Source of the DNA: an uncultured Gammaproteobacteria bacterium
Lineage (GTDB): Bacteria; Pseudomonadota; Gammaproteobacteria; CAIUAS01
NCBI GenBank assembly: GCA_903897205.1
Contig: CAIUAS010000231.1
Coordinates: 1 to 21,297, forward strand
Direction: 5' to 3'
DNA length: 21,297 nucleotides
Shown: positions 15,256-21,297 of the stretch, one piece after another
Layout: each line of letters begins with the position of its first letter
Numbering within the stretch: the stretch's first letter is position 1
Program-made: the position numbers and the translations under genes
The notes under the pieces: generated by a model
The model's input: the letters and a program-made list of their open reading frames with translations, nothing else
The model's database searches: none
What the model was told of the DNA's origin: nothing

Positions 15256-16290
15256 ATGACAAATCAAATTGAAATTGATCATTACGCCGAAGCCGGCGTG
15301 AATATTGACGAAGGCACACACACCGTAGAATTAATGTCAGCCGCTGTGCGCGCAACTTATGGCAAAGAAGTATTAGCCGGCATTGGTGCTTTTGGCGGCA
15401 TGTTTGATGTGTCCGCATTTAAAAATATGCAACAGCCTGTATTAGTTGCTTCCACCGATGGCATCGGTACTAAAGTACATTTAGCCGCGCAATTTAATCG
15501 CTTACATTCCTTAGGCTATGACATTGTTAATCACTCGGTCAATGACATTTTAGTGCAAGGTGCAAAGCCTCTGTTTTTTTTAGATTATCTCGCCACCAGC
15601 AAATTAGAAGCAGAAAAAATGGCCAGCATTGTGATTGGTATGGCCGCAGCCTGCCAAGCAGTTAATTGCGCCTTATTAGGCGGTGAAACCGCAGAAATGC
15701 CAGGCATTTATATGCCAAACACTTTCGATGTGGCCGGCACTATCGTGGGCGTTGTAGAACGTTCACAGGCATTACCACGCGATAATTTAACTGAAAATGA
15801 TGTCTTGCTTGGTTTAACTTCTTCAGGCCCTCATACCAATGGTTATTCATTAATCCGCAAAATATTAGCAAACGTTGATTTAAGTAAAACTTACGCTGAA
15901 TTAGATGTGCCACTCATTGATGCCCTATTAGCGCCGCATCGCAGTTATTTAACTATTTTACAAAAAGCGATGGAGCATCCTGCCTCCCCTATTAAAGCGT
16001 TAATTCACATTACGGGCGGCGGCTTTTTAGAAAATATTCCACGGGTATTACCCAAGCATTTAGCGGCAGAAATTCACTTAAATAGTTGGCCAGTGCCCGC
16101 CTTATTTAATTTTATTCAACAACACGGTAATATTCCTTTAGAACAAATGTATCGCGTGTTAAACATGGGCATTGGCATGATTATCGTAACCGCGCCGGAA
16201 AATGTGAGTTTATTAGAAGAATTAATCACCGAACCACTTTGGCAGATAGGTCAATTAATTTCAGGTGAAAAACGAGTTCAATTAAAATGA
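15256..16290 (+). CDS. purM: Phosphoribosylformylglycinamidine cyclo-ligase (AIR synthetase)
   Basis: PurM closes the imidazole ring, converting FGAM to AIR with ATP (step 5). It has 344 residues, the normal size. Visible motifs are the N-terminal Y-A-E-A-G-V-N-I-D, G-I-G-A-F-G-G-M-F-D, S-T-D-G-I-G-T-K near residues 68-75, N-D-I-L-V-Q-G-A-K-P-L-F-F-L-D-Y, G-G-E-T-A-E-M-P and H-I-T-G-G-G-F-L-E-N-I-P. The G-A-F-G-G-M-F-D form, rather than the E. coli G-G-F-G-A-L, looks non-gammaproteobacterial to me (from memory, not aligned). GGAA lies close upstream of the ATG. Its last four bases overlap the purN start (ATGA), so the pair is translationally coupled. Confidence 0.97.
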   Translation: MTNQIEIDHYAEAGVNIDEGTHTVELMSAAVRATYGKEVLAGIGAFGGMFDVSAFKNMQQPVLVASTDGIGTKVHLAAQFNRLHSLGYDIVNHSVNDILVQGAKPLFFLDYLATSKLEAEKMASIVIGMAAACQAVNCALLGGETAEMPGIYMPNTFDVAGTIVGVVERSQALPRDNLTENDVLLGLTSSGPHTNGYSLIRKILANVDLSKTYAELDVPLIDALLAPHRSYLTILQKAMEHPASPIKALIHITGGGFLENIPRVLPKHLAAEIHLNSWPVPALFNFIQQHGNIPLEQMYRVLNMGIGMIIVTAPENVSLLEELITEPLWQIGQLISGEKRVQLK

Positions 16291-16874
16291 AAGCACCGGC
16301 ACGCTTAGTCGTATTAATTTCTGGCAATGGCTCTAATTTACAAGCCATTATTGATGCTTGCCGCAATAAACAATTAAATGCAGAAATTGTTTGCGTGGTA
16401 TCCAACAAAGAAAATGTTTATGGCCTTGAGCGCGCGCGCCAAACTAATATTCCTACTTTAATTCAATTATCTTCACCACAGCAAGAACGCCACGCCTATG
16501 ATGCAGCATTAGCCCAAGCTGTAGCAAAATATCAACCTGATTGGATTATCTTAGCAGGTTGGCTGCGCATTCTTTCGCTGGATTTTTTAAAACACTTTTT
16601 TAATAAAGTCCTTAATTTACATCCGGCGTTACCTGGTATGTTTCCTGGCACTCAAGCCATTGAGCGCGCCTTTGCCGATTATCAAGCCGGCAAAATTAAT
16701 CACACAGGGATTATGGTGCATTTAGTGCCGGATGAAGATATTGATTGTGGACCGGTGTTAAATCAGGTCATTATACCAATTTATCTTGAAGATACGCTGA
16801 CCACATTAACTGAACGCATGCATCGTGCAGAACATCGATTATTAATTGACACCCTGAAAAAGATTATCGTCTAG
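16287..16874 (+). CDS. purN: Phosphoribosylglycinamide formyltransferase (GAR transformylase)
   Basis: PurN transfers a formyl group from 10-formyl-tetrahydrofolate to GAR (step 3). It has 195 residues (E. coli 212). The phosphate-binding loop S-G-N-G-S-N-L-Q-A-I-I-D is near residues 11-22. The catalytic region reads L-N-L-H-P-A-L-P-G-M-F-P-G, supplying the conserved Asn and His. Downstream, H-T-G-I-M-V-H-L-V-P-D-E-D-I-D-C-G-P-V-L supplies the second His and the catalytic Asp. The start overlaps the purM stop. Its cofactor can come from FolD, encoded two genes downstream. Confidence 0.97.
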   Translation: MKAPARLVVLISGNGSNLQAIIDACRNKQLNAEIVCVVSNKENVYGLERARQTNIPTLIQLSSPQQERHAYDAALAQAVAKYQPDWIILAGWLRILSLDFLKHFFNKVLNLHPALPGMFPGTQAIERAFADYQAGKINHTGIMVHLVPDEDIDCGPVLNQVIIPIYLEDTLTTLTERMHRAEHRLLIDTLKKIIV

Positions 16875-16938
16875 CCTTTATTTTTAATAAAAAACAAAGT
16901 TAATTGCTTTCAACTATCTGCACAAACGCAATGCTAAC

Positions 16939-16966
16939 TTGCATTCTATTTGAGTTTAGTTATTCT
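16939..16966 (+). promoter_or_regulatory. Sigma-70-like promoter for purH-folD
   Basis: TTGCAT (16939-16944) and TATTCT (16961-16966) are separated by 16 bases, in the purN-purH gap. A transcript beginning near 16973 would exclude the upstream in-frame start at 16950, which supports ATG 17043 as the purH start. Read-through from purN probably adds to expression. Confidence 0.45.
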
Positions 16967-17029
16967 AGGTAACCGGCAGAAAATAAGAATCACTATTTCC
17001 TGCAATTTACTTAATTCACTATTTTTTGC

Positions 17030-17033
17030 GGAG
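17030..17033 (+). promoter_or_regulatory. Ribosome binding site deciding the purH start
   Basis: GGAG stands 9 bases before ATG 17043, a good Shine-Dalgarno spacing. It supports 17043 over the in-frame start 31 codons upstream, whose extra residues do not resemble PurH. Confidence 0.65.
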
Positions 17034-17042
17034 TTTATAGCA

Positions 17043-18542
17043 ATGCCACGCGCTTTACTTTCAGTCTACGATAAAACCGGTTTAATTGAATTTGCCCAAG
17101 GCTTGCATGAGTGCGGCTGGGCATTACTCGCTTCAGGCAGCACCGCAAAAATCCTGCGGGAAAATGGGCTGCCCGTCACGGAAGTTGCTGATTACACGCA
17201 ATCTCCTGAAATGTTAGGCGGGCGTGTAAAAACATTGCACCCTGCTATTCATGGCGGTTTATTAGCACGCGATACTGAGGCTGATCACGCTGAACTATTA
17301 ACAATGGGTTGGGATTATATTGATCTAGTGGCAGTTAACCTTTATCCATTTACGCAAACCATTGCCAAAGCTGGCGTGACTATGGAAGCAGCCATTGAGC
17401 AAATTGATATTGGAGGCGTCACTTTAATTCGCGCGGCTGCAAAAAATTTTCAGCGTGTAACGTTGGTCTGCGAACCCGCTGATTACTCACTAGTATTAAA
17501 TAAAATCCAACAAAATGATTTACAAGAAACTACCCGCAAACAGTTAGCAATAAAAGGTTTTGCCGTCACTAGCCAATATGATGCTGCTATTACGCACTTT
17601 TTGGCGGATAGTGAAACCACGCAATTAACGGTATATCCACAACAAAAATTACGCTATGGCGAAAATCCACACCAAGCCGCCACACTTTATAGTTTTGTAC
17701 CCAATGAGGGGCCTTTAGGTGGGCAATTATTACAAGGCAAAGAACTTTCTTATAATAATTTGTTAGATTTAGATGCTGCCTGGAAAACCGTATTACGTTT
17801 TACTAAACCAACGATTTGCATTGTAAAACACTTATCGCCGTGCGGTATCGCTTCACATGAAAATTTAACGCAAGCTTATCAAGCCGCATTAGCGTGTGAT
17901 CCTATTTCAGCCTTTGGCGGTATTATTGCAAGTAATACCGTGTTTGATGAAACCACTGCTAGCGCATTAGGTAATTTATTTGTTGAGTGTATTGTCGCTC
18001 CTCAATTTACCCAAAGCGCGCGCGCTATTTTAGCAAAGCGCACGCATTGTCGTTTGTTAGAAATTCCTCGATTAACCTTAGAACCTTTGCAAGAATGGCG
18101 TTCGATTAATCGTGGTTTATTGTGCCAAGATTTAGATATTGGCGATCCCACTTTGCCAGCATGGAAAGTCGCTTCGCAACGGCAACCTACTGAACAAGAA
18201 CGCCTTGCTTTAATGTTTGCTTGGCAAGCCTGTCAATCGGTGCGCTCAAATGCGATTGTTTTGGCACACGGTGAAGCCACCATTGGCATAGGCGGCGGCC
18301 AGCCAAATCGAATTGATTGTGTGCGCATTGCTGCTGAACGCGCCGGTGAAAATGTCAAAGGCGCCGTGATGGCTTCAGATGCCTTTTTCCCTTTTCCCGA
18401 TTGCGTTGAACTCGCCGCGCAATTAGGTGTTAGCGCAATTATTCAACCAGGCGGTTCAGTGCGCGACGCCGATTCTATTGCCGCCGCCGATAAAGCTAAG
18501 ATCGCCATGATAATAACGGGAACTCGTCATTTCAGGCATTGA
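17043..18542 (+). CDS. purH: Bifunctional AICAR transformylase / IMP cyclohydrolase
   Basis: PurH catalyses the last two steps of IMP synthesis: formylation of AICAR with 10-formyl-tetrahydrofolate and ring closure. From ATG 17043 it has 499 residues, beginning M-P-R-A-L-L-S-V-Y-D-K-T-G, the standard IMP cyclohydrolase N-terminus (MGS-like fold, about 1-190). L-G-G-R-V-K-T-L-H-P-A-I-H-G-G-L-L-A is near residues 58-75. The transformylase domain follows, with L-R-Y-G-E-N-P-H-Q-A-A, the catalytic K-H-L-S-P-C-G-I-A, G-G-G-Q-P-N-R and S-D-A-F-F-P-F-P-D. The catalytic K-H is present, but the usual K-H-x-N-P-C-G has Ser instead of Asn, a variant I associate with non-proteobacterial PurH. The protein ends R-H-F-R-H as usual. 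Confidence 0.97.
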   Translation: MPRALLSVYDKTGLIEFAQGLHECGWALLASGSTAKILRENGLPVTEVADYTQSPEMLGGRVKTLHPAIHGGLLARDTEADHAELLTMGWDYIDLVAVNLYPFTQTIAKAGVTMEAAIEQIDIGGVTLIRAAAKNFQRVTLVCEPADYSLVLNKIQQNDLQETTRKQLAIKGFAVTSQYDAAITHFLADSETTQLTVYPQQKLRYGENPHQAATLYSFVPNEGPLGGQLLQGKELSYNNLLDLDAAWKTVLRFTKPTICIVKHLSPCGIASHENLTQAYQAALACDPISAFGGIIASNTVFDETTASALGNLFVECIVAPQFTQSARAILAKRTHCRLLEIPRLTLEPLQEWRSINRGLLCQDLDIGDPTLPAWKVASQRQPTEQERLALMFAWQACQSVRSNAIVLAHGEATIGIGGGQPNRIDCVRIAAERAGENVKGAVMASDAFFPFPDCVELAAQLGVSAIIQPGGSVRDADSIAAADKAKIAMIITGTRHFRH

Positions 18543-18579
18543 TTAGTATACTGTCTACCTATTATCAATCATATTAGTC

Positions 18580-18599
18580 CTTCCCACACGGGCGGGAAG
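18580..18599. promoter_or_regulatory. Hairpin between purH and folD
   Basis: CTTCCC and GGGAAG form a 6-base stem around an 8-base loop in the 76-base gap. No T run follows, so a strong terminator is unlikely. It may act in RNA processing or partial attenuation. It does not match the ZTP riboswitch core that I remember for folD/purH leaders. Confidence 0.35.
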
Positions 18600-18618
18600 A
18601 ACACGAGTAGCGAGATAC

Positions 18619-19476
18619 ATGACAGCACAACTTTTAAATGGCAAACAACTTGCTGAAACTATTCGACATGAGCTTAAAACACAAATTGCGCAGCATATTG
18701 CAGCGGGCCATAACGCGCCTGGTTTAGCGGTGATTTTGGTTGGAAGTGATCATGCCTCGCAAATTTATGTTAATAGCAAACGCCAGGCTTGCAAACACAT
18801 AGGCATTATTTCCTATAATTATGATTTACCTGCCAGCACTACCCAAGATGAATTATTAGCATTCATCAATCAATTAAATAATGATCCGCAAGTGAATGGT
18901 ATTTTATTGCAACTACCCTTACCGGCCGCAATCGATGCTAATTTATTACTTGAGAGTATTCATCCAAGCAAAGATGTTGACGGTTTTCACCCTTATAATC
19001 TAGGGCGTTTAGCGCAACGACGGCCTGCGCTGCGGCCCTGCACACCTTATGGAATTATGCAATTATTGCAATCAACCTCGCTGACTATTCGCGGCATGCA
19101 TGCCGTGGTGGTAGGCGCTTCTAATATTGTGGGCAGGCCCATGGCATTGGAATTATTAATTGCGGGTTGCACGGTAACGGTTTGCCATCGCTTCACCCGC
19201 GATTTAGCGGAATATGTTAAACAAGCTGATATTTTAGTATCCGCCATTGGAAAAACTAATATTATTGCGAGCGAATGGATTAAACCAGGCGCTGCTGTTA
19301 TTGATGTGGGAATGAATCGTACCGTTAATGATACCTTAACAGGCGATCTAGATTTTGCTATCGCTTATGAGCGCGCTGGTTGGATTACACCCGTACCCGG
19401 CGGCGTTGGCCCAATGACAGTAACCGCTTTATTACAAAATACCTGGCAAGCAACTCAGGCAACTAACAAACAATAA
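18619..19476 (+). CDS. folD: Bifunctional methylenetetrahydrofolate dehydrogenase / methenyltetrahydrofolate cyclohydrolase
   Basis: FolD converts 5,10-methylene-THF to 10-formyl-THF through NADP-linked oxidation and hydrolysis, providing the formyl donor for PurN and PurH. It has 285 residues (E. coli 288). The catalytic Lys54 lies in Y-V-N-S-K-R-Q-A-C, and D-V-D-G-F-H-P-Y-N-L-G supplies the conserved Asp. The Rossmann region reads V-V-G-A-S-N-I-V-G-R-P-M-A-L-E-L, identical in type to E. coli (G-A-S rather than G-R-S). P-V-P-G-G-V-G-P-M-T-V is near the C-terminus. A GAG lies 8 bases before the ATG. Its place at the end of the pur run makes functional sense as cofactor supply. Confidence 0.97.
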   Translation: MTAQLLNGKQLAETIRHELKTQIAQHIAAGHNAPGLAVILVGSDHASQIYVNSKRQACKHIGIISYNYDLPASTTQDELLAFINQLNNDPQVNGILLQLPLPAAIDANLLLESIHPSKDVDGFHPYNLGRLAQRRPALRPCTPYGIMQLLQSTSLTIRGMHAVVVGASNIVGRPMALELLIAGCTVTVCHRFTRDLAEYVKQADILVSAIGKTNIIASEWIKPGAAVIDVGMNRTVNDTLTGDLDFAIAYERAGWITPVPGGVGPMTVTALLQNTWQATQATNKQ

Positions 19477-19588
19477 GCTGCTTTAATATTATATTATTCT
19501 GCTATCAGAAAATGGGCATTTAGCTGTCAGTCATTTCCTTTTTAATTAATTAAACAAAGCTATTCCCACTTTCTTTCCAAAAAACCTT

Positions 19589-19594
19589 TATAAT
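19589..19594 (+). promoter_or_regulatory. Candidate -10 element upstream of ndh
   Basis: A consensus TATAAT lies 36 bases before the ndh ATG in the 153-base folD-ndh gap. No convincing -35 is present at 16-18 bases, so this is a tentative call. The gap also contains a weak AAATG/CATTT hairpin followed by CCTTTTT (about 19512-19543) that may end the folD transcript. Confidence 0.35.
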
Positions 19595-19629
19595 AAATCT
19601 GACTGATTCTTTGTCGTGAAAATTAATTT

Positions 19630-20946
19630 ATGCAATATCAACCCCATGAAATTGTTATTGTGGGTGGCGGCGCTGGTGGTTTAGAGCTTGCTACTCGGCT
19701 CGCAAGAAAATTAGGCAAAGGGAAAAAAGCTAATATTACCTTAGTCGATTCTTCTTTAACGCACTTGTGGAAACCACTTTGGCATGAGGCCGCTGCGGGC
19801 ACCTTGTTATCGAACGAAGATGAATTAAATTATATAGCGCATGCCTATTATAATAATTTTAACTTTATATTTGGCAAATTAGACGGACTTACTCGAACCA
19901 ATAAGCAAATTTTTTTAGCGCCCATTTTTGATGAAAATAGTCATGAAATTATTCCACGTCGTACCTTGCATTATGATACCTTACTAATTGCTATTGGTAG
20001 TGTCACTAATGATTTTGGTACACCAGGTGCAAAAGAATATTGCACGTTTTTAGATGAACGCATACAAGCAGAACATTTCCAACAACAACTTTTAAAAAAG
20101 TTCCTGCAAAATCAAAATCAATTGCAGCTACAAGGCTTTAGTCAATTAACGATTGCTATTGTCGGTGGAGGAGCTACTGGTGTTGAGTTAGCCGCCGAGT
20201 TACATTATGCGATACTGCAAGCTGCCCGATATAGCCGCACCCAAGTTAATTCACAGTATAAAATTAAAATTACTCTTATTGAGGCAGCCGATCGCCTCTT
20301 GGCGACTTTGCCTGAAAAAGTTTCTCACGCAATTTTGCAGCAACTACAAAAAATGGAGATAGAAGTATACACCGGACAGCGGGTCGCAGAAGTGAGTGAT
20401 AGAGGGCTATTAACTAGCACAGGATTATTTATTGCAGCCGATTTAAAAGTGTGGGCCGCTGGTATTAAAGCGCCGGAAATATTGTGTTATTTAGATGGTT
20501 TAAGCGTTAATCGTTTAAATCAATTAGTGGTAAAACAAACTTTACAAACTACTTTAGATGAAAATATTTTTGCTTTTGGTGATTGCGCCCATTGCCTTCA
20601 ACCAAACTGGAAAAATCACGACGTGCCACCACGCGCTCAAGCAGCGCAGCAACAAGCAAAATTATTAGTAAAAACTATTTTACGCCGCTTAAAAAATCAG
20701 CCGCCACTTCCTTATATTTATCGTGATCATGGTTCGCTGATTTCACTTAGCCGCCAAAATACCGTGGGTAATTTAATGGGCGTGTTACAAGGTAGTTTTT
20801 TTATTGAAGGAAAAATGGCCAGGCTCGTTTATCTCTCGCTTTATAAACGCCATCAAATTGCTTTATATGGCTTTTGGCAAGTTTTTTTAATAACCCTAGC
20901 GAACTTGCTTACGCGCCGAGTAAAACCAAAATTAAAATTGCATTAG
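19630..20946 (+). CDS. ndh: Type II NADH dehydrogenase (NDH-2)
   Basis: This single-subunit flavoprotein passes electrons from NADH to quinone at the inner face of the cytoplasmic membrane without pumping protons. It has 438 residues (E. coli Ndh 434) and is similar to it throughout. The FAD-binding I-V-I-V-G-G-G-A-G-G-L-E is at residues 8-19, followed by H-L-W-K-P-L-W-H-E-A-A-A-G. The NADH Rossmann motif I-A-I-V-G-G-G-A-T-G-V-E-L-A-A-E is near residues 176-191. V-W-A-A-G-I-K-A-P and F-A-F-G-D-C-A are the second FAD contact, and V-P-P-R-A-Q-A-A follows. The end carries a hydrophobic stretch (F-W-Q-V-F-L-I-T-L-A-N-L-L) and basic tail, the usual peripheral membrane anchor. It appears unrelated to the nucleotide cluster. 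Confidence 0.96.
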   Translation: MQYQPHEIVIVGGGAGGLELATRLARKLGKGKKANITLVDSSLTHLWKPLWHEAAAGTLLSNEDELNYIAHAYYNNFNFIFGKLDGLTRTNKQIFLAPIFDENSHEIIPRRTLHYDTLLIAIGSVTNDFGTPGAKEYCTFLDERIQAEHFQQQLLKKFLQNQNQLQLQGFSQLTIAIVGGGATGVELAAELHYAILQAARYSRTQVNSQYKIKITLIEAADRLLATLPEKVSHAILQQLQKMEIEVYTGQRVAEVSDRGLLTSTGLFIAADLKVWAAGIKAPEILCYLDGLSVNRLNQLVVKQTLQTTLDENIFAFGDCAHCLQPNWKNHDVPPRAQAAQQQAKLLVKTILRRLKNQPPLPYIYRDHGSLISLSRQNTVGNLMGVLQGSFFIEGKMARLVYLSLYKRHQIALYGFWQVFLITLANLLTRRVKPKLKLH

Positions 20947-20996
20947 CCTATAATTTAAGCTGAACTAAACTTTCACTTTATTTTCGGATCAATAAT

Positions 20997-21297
20997 ATGG
21001 TAATTAAAACCGCGAGCTTATCTTCTTCCCTATTAAAAATAATGCATGATAAAGCCACCGAATATCCTTTTACGGGTGAATACACGGAGTGGGAACACAC
21101 AGGCACTTATTTATGCCGACAATGTGGCCTCGCGCTTTTTCGCTCTCAGACTAAATTTCATTCTGGTTGCGGTTGGCCCAGTTTTGATGAAGAAATCACT
21201 GAGGCCGTTAAACAAATTCCCGATAGAGATGGCATGCGCACTGAAATTCTATGTTCACGTTGTGATGCGCACCTTGGCCATGTTTTTACTGGCGAGA
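20997..21297 (+). CDS. msrB: Peptide-methionine (R)-S-oxide reductase (3' end outside window)
   Basis: MsrB repairs oxidised methionine (the R-sulfoxide form) in proteins. About 100 residues are visible before the window ends. The four zinc cysteines are present as C-R-Q-C (40 and 43) and C-S-R-C (86 and 89). S-G-C-G-W-P-S-F (Cys58, the likely recycling cysteine) and H-L-G-H-V-F are also diagnostic. The catalytic cysteine, normally in R-Y-C-x-N-S near the C-terminus, lies beyond the edge. The ATG at 20997 has GGA about 8 bases upstream; an in-frame ATG at 21042 (residue 16) is an alternative. It follows ndh by 50 bases on the same strand. Confidence 0.93.
   Translation, partial: MVIKTASLSSSLLKIMHDKATEYPFTGEYTEWEHTGTYLCRQCGLALFRSQTKFHSGCGWPSFDEEITEAVKQIPDRDGMRTEILCSRCDAHLGHVFTGE

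Noticed and set aside
16950..17042. Longer purH reading frame with 31 extra N-terminal residues
   Set aside because: A promoter-like element (16939-16966) overlaps its start, and GGAG precedes ATG 17043, which gives the conserved PurH N-terminus.
18543..18618. ZTP (pfl) riboswitch before folD
   Set aside because: The gene context fits, but the 76 bases lack the conserved core that I remember and contain only one short hairpin.

Overview
The window looks like chromosomal DNA of a moderately AT-rich gammaproteobacterium, plausibly a host-associated one such as a member of the Legionellales/Coxiellaceae. The lineage call rests on Ndh, FolD and PyrB/PyrI, which read very much like their Escherichia coli counterparts. 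The host-association call rests on two minus-strand genes with eukaryotic-like features: an F-box-like protein and a protein with Trp-containing 41-residue repeats. The genus cannot be fixed from sequence reading alone.

Layout. (1) Positions 1-6963: 3' part of purL, then purQ, carA and carB, all on +, closed by a hairpin terminator at about 6974-7001. (2) 6964-7850: an AT-rich intergenic stretch and a C-terminally truncated YhcG/DUF1016-family gene that carries GC-rich palindromes. (3) 7935-10549: pyrB-pyrI-pyrC, tightly packed. (4) 10559-12257: two minus-strand genes (repeat protein and F-box-like membrane protein), convergent with pyrC and divergent from purF. (5) 12474-19476: purF-purD-purM-purN-purH-folD. 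(6) 19630-21297: ndh (type II NADH dehydrogenase) and the start of msrB.

How the genes work together. CarA/CarB make carbamoyl phosphate from glutamine, PyrB/PyrI condense it with aspartate, and PyrC cyclises the product to dihydroorotate: the first three steps of UMP synthesis. PurF, PurD, PurN, PurL+PurQ and PurM carry PRPP to AIR (steps 1-5 of IMP synthesis), and PurH performs the last two steps. FolD supplies the 10-formyl-tetrahydrofolate used by PurN and PurH. purEK, purC, purB, pyrD, pyrE and pyrF are not in the window.

The pathway enzymes look mosaic. CarA and CarB carry signatures of the eukaryotic (CPS1/CAD) and Bacteroidota clade rather than the E. coli clade. PurF is of the Bacillus type, with propeptide and four Fe-S cysteines. 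PurL and PurQ are separate polypeptides, and dihydroorotase is class I. PyrB, PyrI, FolD and Ndh look gammaproteobacterial. No tRNA, rRNA, CRISPR array or intact insertion sequence was seen. I did not find a clearly new multi-gene system; the best candidates for new biology are the two minus-strand eukaryotic-like genes and the palindrome-bearing DUF1016 remnant.
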